Shown: piece by piece, positions 8,557-17,537 of the stretch
Numbering within the stretch: the first letter of the stretch is position 1
Layout of the letters: each line of letters opens with the position of its first letter
Origin: Bryobacterales bacterium
Lineage (GTDB): Bacteria > Acidobacteriota > Terriglobia > Bryobacterales > Bryobacteraceae
Reading direction: 5' to 3'
Assembly: GCA_026954325.1 (NCBI GenBank)
Contig: JAIXKK010000043.1
Coordinates: forward strand, 1-64,000
DNA: 64,000 bases
Notes under the pieces: model-generated
What the model saw: only the letters and a program-made list of their open reading frames with translations
What the model was told of the DNA's origin: nothing
Database searches by the model: none
Program-made: the position numbers and the translations under genes

Positions 8557-10908
8557 TTACGGCTTTGTGGTAACGCTTCCCAAACGATTGGTCAGAGTGA
8601 CCGATTCCAGGCTGAGTGTACTGGCGTCGCCTTGTACGGTGAACTGTTGGGAGAAGGTGAATTGACTGCCGTATTGAGAGGCGGATGCCGGATCCTGGAA
8701 CCAGGCATTGAACATGCTTTCCACGGGAATCGTGACTTCAGGCGTCTGTAAAGTCGCCCCTCCCGAGGCCGAGAACCGGAATACCGCCTGAGTGACCTCG
8801 CGAGCCGTGGCGTAGCCTGTCACCTGTATGGTCAAGTTTGAGGCCGACCGGGTGAACGACACGCGTTGGATCACCGGAGCGGCTCGTTCGACACGGGTCG
8901 TGAAGGCAGGCGCCGGGTCCGGCGTCACATCGACACCGGAAACCTGTAGCGCCGCCGTCAGCCGCAAAGTTCCCGCGACGGTCCCGGTCTGCAGCCCGAG
9001 TTGATCCACGGGGAAAACGGCCCCGGTGGTATTTGCGGGAATAGTGAAAGCAACGCTCCGGCCCCCGGTGGAGAACTGGATCGACGCATCACCGGCTCCG
9101 GAATCGGGCACGAAGCCCAGATTCAACTGGCCGGCCAGATCCACGGGGAAGGGAGCCGCCAGGGCAAGCTGAATTTTCGGCTGGCTGGCCGCATTCGAGG
9201 TTGCCGGAAGCCCGCTCAGCGTGAGGTCCGGCAGTTTCACTCCGATCGTCATGCGAAACAGATCCACGGCGGTGGCGCGCGTTGAATCCGTGACGCGGAG
9301 GGTGAAGGTGAAAGAGCCCGGAACCTTCGGCGTGCCGCTGAGTTCCCCCGTTGCCGCGTCGATCGCCAGACCGTCAGGCAGTCCGTTGGCGGACCACGCA
9401 TATGGCGGAATTCCTCCGGATGCGGCGATATTCTGCGAAAAAGGTATACCTACAACGCCGGGGGAAAGATCACGCACGGTGATCAGGCTCAGAAGACTCG
9501 GATTGATGAGAACCGAAAATGACTTCGAAGCGGTCAGGGCGCCGGCATCACGTACCGTCACGGTGAAATTGAAAGTGCCTGCCCCAGTTGGAATGCCGGA
9601 AAGATTGCCTGTCTGCCCGTCGAGCGCCAATCCTGGAACCGAGCCGGCGGAAATCGTCCAAGAATAGGGCGAAGTTCCTCCAACCGCGGAAAAGCGCTGC
9701 ACGTAAGCGCTGCCGGCTGTGCCGTTCGGCAGCGGTGAAGCGGTGAGAATATTGAGCTTGGGATTTTCCACCACCAGGGTGAACGATTTTGAGGTCTTGA
9801 CGCCAAGACTGTCGGTCACCTGAATGGTAAAGGGGAAGCTTCCGGTAGCCTGTGGGGCGCCGCTGATGGTGGCGGAGGTGGGGTCGAATGTCAGCCCTCC
9901 TCCAGGCGATCCGGACAGCAGCGTCCACTGATACGGCGGAATTCCTCCCGTGGCCGAAAACGTCTGCGAATAGGCAAGCCCTACCGTGCCCGAGAACACC
10001 GCGCTGGTGGCAATCACGAGCGGCGCGGGATTCACGGTCAGAGTGAACGATTTCGAGGCATTGAGTCCCGAGCTGTCGGCCAGTTGTACGATGAACGTGA
10101 AGGCGCCGTTCGTGGTGGGCGTTCCGCTCAGAACGCCCGTGCCTGCATCGAGAGCCAGTCCAGGGGGAGCGAGCGCGGTGGACCAACGGTAAGGCGGCGT
10201 ACCTCCACTGGCGGTAAGCAACAGTGTGTAGGCGGCGCCCACTACCCCCACAGGCAACGTCGAATCGTTCGCAATCGAGAAAGGCGGCAGGGTAACCGTT
10301 AGCTGGAAGGCCTTCTCGGCGGTGGTTTGCAGACTGTCGGTGACGCGCACCGTAAAAGAGGCGGTCCCGGTGGCCGTGGGGATTCCCGAGATGATTCCGG
10401 TAGCCGGGTTCAGAGTGAGGCCGGCGGGCAGCGCGCCACTCGAAACCGTCCAGAAATAGGCGGGAGATCCACCCGAAGCAGTGAGGCTGAAGGTATAGGC
10501 TCTGCCGATAACGGCTGCCGTCAGGGTGTCGGTGAGGATGCTCACGGGGGGCGGCGTAACTGTGAACGTCAGCGGATTCGACTGCCCCCCATCCGCGTTT
10601 CGCACCTGAATCAGCGCCACTCCCGGCGACGCGAGCAGGTTCGCCGGCACGTTGGCCGACAATTGCGTGGCGGAAAAAAATGTCGTGGTGAGGGGTATGG
10701 ATAGATTCCAGTACACCAAGGCATTGGGAGCGAAGTTGGAGCCCGTCAGTGTAATGCTGAGCGCCGCGCTTCCGGAAACCGCGCTGGTGGGGCTGAGTCC
10801 CGACAGCACCGGAGCAGTTACTGTCTGTGCGCTGGCAAGCCCGGAGACTATCACGGTACATGCGGCAATCGTGGCAAACGGGCGGCGGAATGGCTTTTGA
10901 GGTCTCAT
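8557..10908 (-). CDS. Secreted protein with IPT/TIG and five putative-Ig (He_PIG) repeats
   Basis: 783 residues. A signal peptide ends near SGLASAQT. An IPT/TIG domain follows (about 30-115; SPTSAVSGSAALSITLTGSNF), then five tandem He_PIG repeats (about 118-570), each with the pattern VGxAYxxxxxASGGxxPYxW, LPxGLxLxxxTGxxSGxP, and FTxxVTDS. The C-terminal 200 residues are beta-rich without a clear family. Repeats of this type are found in bacterial surface and matrix proteins, with no catalytic motif here. The gene follows the small Big-domain protein (11536-10931) with a 22-base gap, so the two are probably co-transcribed, divergently from the EPS export operon at 11829. Confidence 0.85.
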   Translation of the reverse strand: MRPQKPFRRPFATIAACTVIVSGLASAQTVTAPVLSGLSPTSAVSGSAALSITLTGSNFAPNALVYWNLSIPLTTTFFSATQLSANVPANLLASPGVALIQVRNADGGQSNPLTFTVTPPPVSILTDTLTAAVIGRAYTFSLTASGGSPAYFWTVSSGALPAGLTLNPATGIISGIPTATGTASFTVRVTDSLQTTAEKAFQLTVTLPPFSIANDSTLPVGVVGAAYTLLLTASGGTPPYRWSTALAPPGLALDAGTGVLSGTPTTNGAFTFIVQLADSSGLNASKSFTLTVNPAPLVIATSAVFSGTVGLAYSQTFSATGGIPPYQWTLLSGSPGGGLTFDPTSATISGAPQATGSFPFTIQVTDSLGVKTSKSFTLVVENPKLNILTASPLPNGTAGSAYVQRFSAVGGTSPYSWTISAGSVPGLALDGQTGNLSGIPTGAGTFNFTVTVRDAGALTASKSFSVLINPSLLSLITVRDLSPGVVGIPFSQNIAASGGIPPYAWSANGLPDGLAIDAATGELSGTPKVPGSFTFTLRVTDSTRATAVDLFRMTIGVKLPDLTLSGLPATSNAASQPKIQLALAAPFPVDLAGQLNLGFVPDSGAGDASIQFSTGGRSVAFTIPANTTGAVFPVDQLGLQTGTVAGTLRLTAALQVSGVDVTPDPAPAFTTRVERAAPVIQRVSFTRSASNLTIQVTGYATAREVTQAVFRFSASGGATLQTPEVTIPVESMFNAWFQDPASASQYGSQFTFSQQFTVQGDASTLSLESVTLTNRLGSVTTKP

Positions 10909-10930
10909 CGGATTCGTTCCATTTCCGGAT

Positions 10931-11536
10931 TTACCGCGGGGGCCCTACCGACCCCGCCCCGGGCGAGATGCTGATGGTGGCGGGCGCCAGCGGTGGCGTT
11001 GGACTGGAGGAGGATCCACGGGCGCCGAGGATCGCCCCGGCGGCGCCCGCTCCTCCAGCCGCCAGCAGGATGAGGACCAATTTCGTACGGCTCTTTGCGG
11101 CAGCGTTTTGCACCGCCATGTTGAAAACGGTGATGACGGCGGAGGCTTTCTGGCCTTGGTGCGATGCCGTGACGCGCACCTCCATCCTGCCGGCGATGTT
11201 GTTCGGCTTCCAGGCGCGCGCCGCGGCTTGGCCTTGGGCATCGGTAGTGGCCATGAGCGTCTTTTCGCCGTTTACGAACGCGCCGCTTGCTCCTTGCGAG
11301 GGCAGCGTGAACACGACAGATGCTCCGGAGACGGGCTGTTGGCTTGCGGTTTCCACGCGGACCACCAGGTCCCGGCCCACACGGTCACGGATATTATTAA
11401 TCGCCCCTTGCCCCTCGACCACAACAATGGACAATGGCCGGCCGGCCGCGTTTTGGCCCACAACCTGCGGGGTCATGACAAAGCCGCACAGCCAGACAGC
11501 GGCGCAGGCGACAATCTGTTGGAGGCAAGAGTTCAT
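10931..11536 (-). CDS. Exported Ig-like (Big-type) domain protein with C-terminal hydrophobic segment
   Basis: 201 residues. An N-terminal signal peptide (ACAAVWLCGFV) is followed by one bacterial Ig-like domain (about 35-140, with LVVRVETASQQPVSGASVVF and AAARAWKPNN, typical of Big_1 folds), then a hydrophobic, glycine/alanine-rich helix (LVLILLAAGGAGAAGAI) and a Ser/Pro tail. It is probably membrane-tethered on the outside. It shares the divergent intergenic region 11537-11828 with the EPS operon, and the He_PIG protein follows it. Precise role unknown. Confidence 0.75.
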   Translation of the reverse strand: MNSCLQQIVACAAVWLCGFVMTPQVVGQNAAGRPLSIVVVEGQGAINNIRDRVGRDLVVRVETASQQPVSGASVVFTLPSQGASGAFVNGEKTLMATTDAQGQAAARAWKPNNIAGRMEVRVTASHQGQKASAVITVFNMAVQNAAAKSRTKLVLILLAAGGAGAAGAILGARGSSSSPTPPLAPATISISPGAGSVGPPR

Positions 11537-11636
11537 TGTTTTTCGCGTTGGAACATTACGCCGGCAAAGGATAAAGCAGTTTACCTTCCGAAACCATCCT
11601 GCCGCTATTCTACTTGAAGCTACTCAGAGATAGCGC

Positions 11637-11684
11637 GGGAAGCAGCGGCGGAAAAACTTCCCAGAAGGGCCGAAACATTCCCAA
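11637..11684. promoter_or_regulatory. TTCCCA half-sites in the divergent EPS control region
   Basis: Two direct copies of TTCCCA(G/A) begin at 11658 and 11678, 20 bp (two helical turns) apart, and GGGAAG at 11637 pairs with CTTCCC at 11657. They resemble the right half of the TTGGGA-N5-TCCCAA repeats found upstream of the promoters at 15776 and 51249, and lie about 78 bp before the -24 element at 11762. Candidate activator site, inference. Confidence 0.35.
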
Positions 11685-11761
11685 ACCTTTGCTTCGAATC
11701 CTGAGTAAGGCGAAGGCGGCAGGGGGAGCTAAAGCGCAGATAGAGATGGGAAAATGATCGT

Positions 11762-11777
11762 TGGACCGAAACGTGCA
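11762..11777 (+). promoter_or_regulatory. Candidate sigma-54 promoter of the EPS export operon
   Basis: TGGACCGAAACGTGCA has the strict GG-N10-GC spacing and shares TGGACC with the promoter at 22901. Transcription would begin near 11789, 40 bases before the export gene. Confidence 0.5.
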
Positions 11778-11828
11778 AAAAATTGTTGCCAGCTCCCGAT
11801 GAGCCCGGTCCAACGAAGGAATCTCAGC

Positions 11829-12617
11829 ATGGGAAGAACTTTCATCGCTCGCTTACGTCCAGGCGCCGTGCTCTTCGTCTTTCTCTGGCTGTCCGCGGCG
11901 GGTTCCCTTGGTTGGGCCGCCGACGGGCAAAAGACTCCTCGCGAACTCATCCAGTACATCGAGGATGCCAAACGCCTTGGGTTGAAAGAAAACGAGATCC
12001 GCCAGAACGCCGTTACCGCCGGTTGGAGCAAAGAACTGGTGGGCCAGGCGCTGGCAATTGTGCGTTACATGGGCGAAGACGCCTCTATACGCAACAAGGG
12101 GGAAAGCCAGGGCCGCAAAACTGTCGAACCGGCAGGCTATCGGATCGGCGCCGGCGATGTCCTGCAGATCCTGGTCTGGAAAGAACCGGACGCCTCGGTG
12201 CCGAGCGTCATGGTGCGAACCGACGGCAAAATTTCGGTCCCCTTGATCAAGGAAGTGGATGCCGCCGGATTGACGCCCTCGGAACTCGAGAAAGTCCTTG
12301 CCGGAAAACTGGCGAAGTTCGTTCGGGAAGTGGATGTGACGGTCATCCCCCGGGAAATCGTCAGCCAGAAAGTTTATATCCTTGGAGCGGTCCGGAGGGA
12401 AGGTCCGGTGATCCTTCTCTCTTCCATGACGGTCTTGCAGGCGTTAAATTCCGCGGGAGGATTGACGGAGTATGCCAAGCGCAAAAAGATCTACATCCTG
12501 CGCAATGAAAACGGAAAGCAGATTCGATTGCCCTTTGATTACGAAGCGGTCATCAAGGGCGAGCATCCGGAACAGAACATCCTGGTGCGGGCCGAAGACA
12601 CAATCGTGGTTCCCTGA
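11829..12617 (+). CDS. Wza-like polysaccharide export protein
   Basis: 262 residues from the ATG at 11829, preferred to an upstream in-frame ATG at 11754 because AAGGA lies eight bases before it and a signal peptide follows at once (LRPGAVLFVFLWLSAAGS). A spacer of 70 residues precedes the polysaccharide export domain (about 100-180; YRIGAGDVLQILVWKEPD) and one SLBB domain (about 185-262; KVYILGAVRREGPV). Family members form the outer-membrane exit pore for EPS. It is shorter than E. coli Wza and lacks an evident lipobox Cys, as in many exosortase-type EPS loci. Its stop overlaps the next start (TGATG), so the two genes are translationally coupled. Confidence 0.9.
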   Translation: MGRTFIARLRPGAVLFVFLWLSAAGSLGWAADGQKTPRELIQYIEDAKRLGLKENEIRQNAVTAGWSKELVGQALAIVRYMGEDASIRNKGESQGRKTVEPAGYRIGAGDVLQILVWKEPDASVPSVMVRTDGKISVPLIKEVDAAGLTPSELEKVLAGKLAKFVREVDVTVIPREIVSQKVYILGAVRREGPVILLSSMTVLQALNSAGGLTEYAKRKKIYILRNENGKQIRLPFDYEAVIKGEHPEQNILVRAEDTIVVP

Positions 12618-15600
12618 TGAGGCGCTTTCCCGTGCATAAGCATCCCGCGGCCCGTATTCTTCCATTGGTCTGCCTCCTGACGGCCTATCCCGCCGCGGCT
12701 CAAATTTCGAAAAGTGCTTACCGCGCGCTCGGGCAGCCCGATCTGCGCCAGAACGGCGTCAACCTGGTGCAGGGCCTCGAGATGTACAATCCCTCGGGTG
12801 TCGCCTTGGATAACCGGGGTGGGGCTGTGCATCTCTACGTATCCGATACGCAGAATCATCGCATCCTCGCCTGGCCGGATGTGCGCGCGTTTCAGATTGG
12901 GGATGCTCCGGCTCTCATTCTCGGCCAGCCCGGCCCGCAGAATTCAGGAGCGCTCGGAATAGGCGCAAAAGGGTTCAACGGCCCGCTGGGGATGGCGGTG
13001 GACCCGTCGACGGGAAACCTCTATGTCGCCGATGTGGGGAACAACCGCATCCTGCGCTTTCCGGACCCGTTCGCCAATCCCTCGCGCGTGGAGCCCGACA
13101 TGGTGTACGGCCAGCCCACGTTCAACGACAACGCCGCCTCTACCAGCAGGTCCACGATGAACCGCCCGCGAGCGGTTGCCTTCGATAATCAGGGAAATCT
13201 CTGGGTGGCGGATACCGGCAACAACCGGGTGTTGCGCTTCAACGCCGGGATCCTCGACGGATTGAATCCGGAAGCGGATCTCGTATTGGGTCAATTGGAT
13301 TTCATCAGCAGCGCGGCCAACCGGGGAAGCGCGGCGGGAGTCAATGCGAGCGGATTCGATACGCCGGCCGGGGTAGCGTTCGATTCGCGGAATAACCTCT
13401 ACGTATCCGATTTCAACAACGCGCGCGTGCTCAAATTTTCCGCTCCGGTGACCGCGGGAGCCGCCGCCGGCGTGGTGTTCGGGCAGCCGGATTTCACTAC
13501 GCGAGGCGTTCCGGCGCAGGCTTCCGCCTCGACGCTCGGCGGCCCGGCCGGGCTTTGTGTGGATTCATCCGGCAACCTCTACGTCAGCGTCCCCAGGGAT
13601 AACCGCGTGCTCGTGTTCACTTCCTCCACCGTGGTCTCCGGCTCAGCCGCCCGTGATCAGTTGGGCCAGGTGGATTTTACCAGCACCCAAGCCAACCCAT
13701 CCTCGTTCCCCTACGCCTCGGCCAGTACGTTTTCCGCTGTAAGCGATATCAAATTGGACGCCGATGGCAACCCGATTGCCGCCGACAGCGGCAACAACCG
13801 CGTGCTGCTGTTCCCCAGGGGAGGGAAGTCGGCCACCAAGGTCTGGGGCCAGTTGGATTTCAAGGCCAACGGAGCCAATCGCATCAAACCGGGGAGCCTC
13901 AACTCTCCCTACAAAATGGTGGTGGATTACAGCAAGGCGCCCTTTGCTCTTTATGTTTCCGACACCAACAACCACCGCATTCTCGTCTGGCGCGACGCAG
14001 TCCGCTTCCGGACGGGAGATTTAGCCGATCTCGTGATCGGGCAGCCCGATTTCGACACGGCGCTGGCAAACGTCGACACCCGCGGTTCGGCCAACCCCTC
14101 GCGAACCTCGCTCTCCTCTCCTCGAGGCATCGCCTTGGATGCCGGCGGTAATCTGTACGTGGCCGACAGCGGCAACAACCGGGTCTTACGCTATCCGCGC
14201 CCGGTGGACCAGTCCGGCCGGATTACCCCCGACCTGGTGATCGGACAGGCCAACTTTACCAGTTCCATCTCGGCCGCGGTGAGCGCGTTCTCGCTGAACA
14301 CTCCGGCGGGTATTGCTCTCGACGCCGACGGCAACCTGTTCGTGGCTGACAGCGGCAACAACCGGGTTCTCGAATTTCCGCCGAACGGCACAGCGGCCAT
14401 CCGCGTGTTCGGCCAGCCCGCATTCACTTCCGGCACGCCGTCAAACATTTCTTCCGCGCAGACGCTCACCACGCCGCAAGGCGTATTTGCCGATGCGTCC
14501 TCCACGTTGTATGTGGCCGATACCGGAGCCAACCGCGTGATGATTTTCCCCAACACCCGGGATGCCGCCCAGGCTGGAAGCGCCGCGGCCATCGTGATGG
14601 GGCAGCCGGCTTTTGATTCGAGCGCCGCCGGCGGCGGAGCAAGCGGGCTACGCTTGCCGTGGGATGTGGCGCAAGACAGCGCCGGCAACATCTACGTCTC
14701 CGATGACGGCAATAACCGCGTGCTGATCTATCCGTCCCTGATCTTTCTGCCGCTGTCGGGCGCGGCGGCTTCGGCGGCCGTCGGGCAGCGCGATTTGTCC
14801 GGATCCGGACCGAACTTCAACGCCACCTCGAGGCAGGCGACTCCCGAGGGCCTGGTCACGCCTCTCGGAATCTTTGTGGACCGCAAGGATACCCTCTATG
14901 TCGGAGATGCGGGCAACAGCCGCGTGGTGCATTTCCTGAAGCCGGCGTCGGTCCTTCATGCCGCCAACTCCCAATCCGGGGCGCCTCTGGCATTGAGCGG
15001 GATGGCCAAAATTCTCGGCGAAGGCCTGGCGGATAACGAAGAACAATCAACCGCCGGGGGGCCCCTGCCGCAGTCCTTGGCAGGTCGCGAAGTGGCGGTC
15101 AACGACCAACTGCTGGCGCCGCTCGCTTCCGTGACAAAGAGCGAAATTGATTTTCAGGTTCCCTCGGCGTCTCCGGTTGGAACGGCGCGCGTGGCAGTGC
15201 GCGACAGCCAGACGAATGAACTGATTGCCGGAGCCGCGGTTCCGGTCGCCGCCACTTCTCCCGGCATCTTTACGGACAGCACGATTGCTGTTAACCAAGG
15301 CCGCATTCTAAACCAGGACGGGACGCCCAACAGCGCCAAAAACGCCGCGGCGCGCGGCGCCATGGTTAAGATTTTTGGCGCCGGACAGGGACCGGTCAGT
15401 CCCCCGGTCGCCGATGGACAGGTAGCTCCTTCGGATGTACTCACCGTGGCGGTGCCGACCTCCGATGGGGTGACCTGCCTCAGCAAGCAGCCCTCGGTCT
15501 GTGTGGCCATCGGCAGCACATTTGGAGAAATCCAATTTTCCGGCCTGGCCCCGCAAATGGTGGGGGTATGGCAGTTGACGGTGAAGATCCCCGCCAACGC

Positions 15601-15679
15601 GGTGACCGGAGATGCGGTGCCGCTGCGCGCGGTGATCAACGGATCGCCGAGTAACATCGTGACGATAGCGATCAAGTAA
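12617..15679 (+). CDS. Large secreted NHL-repeat protein with Solibacter-type C-terminal domain
   Basis: 1020 residues. A signal peptide (ILPLVCLLTAYPAAAQ) is followed by at least ten NHL beta-propeller units (about 35-790). Each has the pattern PxGxAxDxxGNLYVADSGNNR, then VLxF, usually followed by VxGQPDF, and together they suggest two propellers. The last 230 residues match the Solibacter-type C-terminal domain (TIGR03437 style: SVTKSEIDFQVP, GxVxIFGAGQGPV, VWQLTVKIP). NHL propellers bind protein, RNA or sugar, and no catalytic site is evident. It is wedged between the export pore and the chain-length regulator and coupled to the former, so it may be an EPS-binding or assembly factor in the periplasm or outside. 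That role is inference. Confidence 0.85.
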   Translation: MRRFPVHKHPAARILPLVCLLTAYPAAAQISKSAYRALGQPDLRQNGVNLVQGLEMYNPSGVALDNRGGAVHLYVSDTQNHRILAWPDVRAFQIGDAPALILGQPGPQNSGALGIGAKGFNGPLGMAVDPSTGNLYVADVGNNRILRFPDPFANPSRVEPDMVYGQPTFNDNAASTSRSTMNRPRAVAFDNQGNLWVADTGNNRVLRFNAGILDGLNPEADLVLGQLDFISSAANRGSAAGVNASGFDTPAGVAFDSRNNLYVSDFNNARVLKFSAPVTAGAAAGVVFGQPDFTTRGVPAQASASTLGGPAGLCVDSSGNLYVSVPRDNRVLVFTSSTVVSGSAARDQLGQVDFTSTQANPSSFPYASASTFSAVSDIKLDADGNPIAADSGNNRVLLFPRGGKSATKVWGQLDFKANGANRIKPGSLNSPYKMVVDYSKAPFALYVSDTNNHRILVWRDAVRFRTGDLADLVIGQPDFDTALANVDTRGSANPSRTSLSSPRGIALDAGGNLYVADSGNNRVLRYPRPVDQSGRITPDLVIGQANFTSSISAAVSAFSLNTPAGIALDADGNLFVADSGNNRVLEFPPNGTAAIRVFGQPAFTSGTPSNISSAQTLTTPQGVFADASSTLYVADTGANRVMIFPNTRDAAQAGSAAAIVMGQPAFDSSAAGGGASGLRLPWDVAQDSAGNIYVSDDGNNRVLIYPSLIFLPLSGAAASAAVGQRDLSGSGPNFNATSRQATPEGLVTPLGIFVDRKDTLYVGDAGNSRVVHFLKPASVLHAANSQSGAPLALSGMAKILGEGLADNEEQSTAGGPLPQSLAGREVAVNDQLLAPLASVTKSEIDFQVPSASPVGTARVAVRDSQTNELIAGAAVPVAATSPGIFTDSTIAVNQGRILNQDGTPNSAKNAAARGAMVKIFGAGQGPVSPPVADGQVAPSDVLTVAVPTSDGVTCLSKQPSVCVAIGSTFGEIQFSGLAPQMVGVWQLTVKIPANAVTGDAVPLRAVINGSPSNIVTIAIK

Positions 15680-15694
15680 ACGGGCAACCGAAAT

Positions 15695-15711
15695 TTGGGA
15701 CAAAATCCCAA
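15695..15711. promoter_or_regulatory. Inverted repeat TTGGGA-N5-TCCCAA, candidate activator site
   Basis: Perfect 6-5-6 inverted repeat in the gap before the chain-length gene, 64 bp upstream of the -24 element at 15776. The same 17-bp design recurs at 51127-51143 and, with a decayed right half, at 22797-22813. Its place fits a sigma-54 enhancer site, possibly bound by the NtrC-type regulator at 4669-6192. Confidence 0.55.
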
Positions 15712-15775
15712 TGGGCTCCCCGGCGTGATAGAGGCGGAGAGAGACAAGCGCAAGATTCTCAACCTGTAAGTGGTG

Positions 15776-15791
15776 TGGCAAGCGGATTGCT
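15776..15791 (+). promoter_or_regulatory. Sigma-54 promoter of the chain-length/kinase operon
   Basis: TGGCAAGCGGATTGCT is the best -24/-12 match in the window (TGGCA, GG-N10-GC, TTGCT). The predicted start is near 15803, about 70 bases before the ATG at 15872. A weak GGTAG core of an ops-like element lies at 15859, at the same distance from the -24 box as in the promoters at 22901 and 51249. Confidence 0.6.
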
Positions 15792-15871
15792 CTTAAACAG
15801 GGCATATTGCAACAAAATGTTGACGGCGCCTGGCGCTCCGGCTGGGGCTGTCCGCGTTGGTAGTAATAGCG

Positions 15872-17530
15872 ATGACTCATCCCGCGCCCATTCCCGTCTC
15901 CATCCCCGCGCCCGCGCCCGAAATGTCCGCTTTCGCCAATCCTCTCTCCGTCGTGCGCATGCTCTGGAAGCATAAGACGGCGATCGTGGCGGTATGGATC
16001 GTGCTGGCTCTGGCCGGTCTTGGCATCGTTCGTCTGCTGCCCAATGTTTATCACGCCGAATCCCTTATCCTGGTCGATTCGCAAAAGATACCGGAACGGT
16101 TTGTGGCTTCCACCGTCGAGGTGCCCGTGGAAGAGCACCTGGCCACCATCAGCCAGCAGATCCTCAGCGCCACACAGTTAGAGAAACTGATCCACAAGTT
16201 CAACCTCTATCCAAAGCTGCGCAAGACCAAGTCCCCCGAACAGGTCATCGAGCAGATGCGGAGCGACATTCAGATTATTCCGGAAAAAGGTTGGGCCGGC
16301 GCCCGTCCGGGTGGAAACCAGTCCACCGGCGCCTTTCGCGTGGCCTATGAAGGCCCCGACCCCACCATCGTAGCCGGAGTTGTCAACGAGATTTCCGGGC
16401 TGTTCATTGCCGGAAACCTGAGAGAGCGCGAGATGCGGGCGGAAGGGACATCCCAATTCCTCGAAAGTCAGCTAAAGGAGGCCCGCAAGAACCTGGAACA
16501 GCAGGAAGCCAACCTGAGCCGTTTCAAAATGCAGCGTATGGGCGAGTTGCCCGAGCAGGAAGCGGCTCTGGTAGGTACTCTGGGGAGGCTCCATTCCGAG
16601 TTGGAGGGAACGCAGGACGCCATCAACCGCGCCGAGCAGAACAAAATGATGCTCGAAAACACGCTGCGGCTGGCCGAGACGGCCGAGGCGGCGGTAATGC
16701 GCGCGGTGGAGCAGGCGTCCGCGCCGAGGACAGTGTCGAGCGGTGTGCGGCCGGATGTATCGCTGACAACGACGGCGGCTGCACCCCCGGCGCCGCACTC
16801 CAAGACGCTTCAGGCGCAATTGGATGCGCTACGTCTTCGCTACCGGGAGGACCATCCCGAAGTGAAGCGCGCCAAGGCGGAGCTTGAAGCCGCATTGCAG
16901 CAGGAGGCGGAGGAAGCGGCCTTGCAGCCTAAAAAGCCCGCCTCCCCCGTGGCCAAAAAGAGCACTCCTGCAACCGAAATGGTCATCAACCCGGCCGTGC
17001 CGTTCGAAATGAGCACTGAACTCAACAAGGAAAAGGCCCGGGTGGCGACAACCCGTACCCAGTTGGCGTTTACGGTGAAGGAACTCGAATCGCGAGTAGC
17101 TGAGCGGCAGCGGATTTTGCGAAGCATCGCCGATTATCAGGCGCGAGTGGAACGTCTGCCGATGCGGGAACAGGAACTGGCCGCCGTCACCCGCGACTAC
17201 GAGATTTCAAAAGCCAACTATAAGTCGCTGCTCGACAAAAAAATGTCCGCGGAAATGGCTACCGACATGGAACGCCGGCAGCAGGCCGAGCAGTTTACCT
17301 TACAGGATCCAGCGCGAATTCCCAGCGCGCCCATCAAGCCGAAACGGCTGGTATTGAACATCGGAGCAGTCGTCGTGGGCCTCGTGCTCAGCCTGGCTTG
17401 GGCGTTAGGAATCGAACTGCGAAAAGATCAATTCCTCGGGGAATGGGAACTGCCGCCCCATGTACAGATTCTAGGGCGGGTGCCAAACATCGTGATCGGC
17501 GTCCCGGCGCAACCGGGTTCCGGCAAGTGA
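15872..17530 (+). CDS. Wzc/GumC-like polysaccharide chain-length determinant
   Basis: 552 residues from ATG 15872 (an in-frame TTG at 15857 is less likely). A Pro-rich cytoplasmic head precedes the first membrane helix (about 34-54; TAIVAVWIVLALAGLGIV), then the Wzz domain, a long periplasmic coiled coil (about 180-470; LKEARKNLEQQEANLSRF), and a second helix near the end (LVLNIGAVVVGLVLSLAWAL). There is no kinase domain, which is supplied by the separate gene at 18584. The size and the split kinase match the exosortase-associated (TIGR03007-like) subfamily. It controls EPS chain length and export at the inner membrane. Confidence 0.9.
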   Translation: MTHPAPIPVSIPAPAPEMSAFANPLSVVRMLWKHKTAIVAVWIVLALAGLGIVRLLPNVYHAESLILVDSQKIPERFVASTVEVPVEEHLATISQQILSATQLEKLIHKFNLYPKLRKTKSPEQVIEQMRSDIQIIPEKGWAGARPGGNQSTGAFRVAYEGPDPTIVAGVVNEISGLFIAGNLREREMRAEGTSQFLESQLKEARKNLEQQEANLSRFKMQRMGELPEQEAALVGTLGRLHSELEGTQDAINRAEQNKMMLENTLRLAETAEAAVMRAVEQASAPRTVSSGVRPDVSLTTTAAAPPAPHSKTLQAQLDALRLRYREDHPEVKRAKAELEAALQQEAEEAALQPKKPASPVAKKSTPATEMVINPAVPFEMSTELNKEKARVATTRTQLAFTVKELESRVAERQRILRSIADYQARVERLPMREQELAAVTRDYEISKANYKSLLDKKMSAEMATDMERRQQAEQFTLQDPARIPSAPIKPKRLVLNIGAVVVGLVLSLAWALGIELRKDQFLGEWELPPHVQILGRVPNIVIGVPAQPGSGK

Positions 17531-17537
17531 AGCCCTG

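Noticed and set aside
11565..11581. Minus-strand sigma-54 promoter for the Big-domain gene
   Set aside because: The -24 box is CGG and the -12 box CTGCT; too weak to list, although the divergent half-sites could serve both sides.
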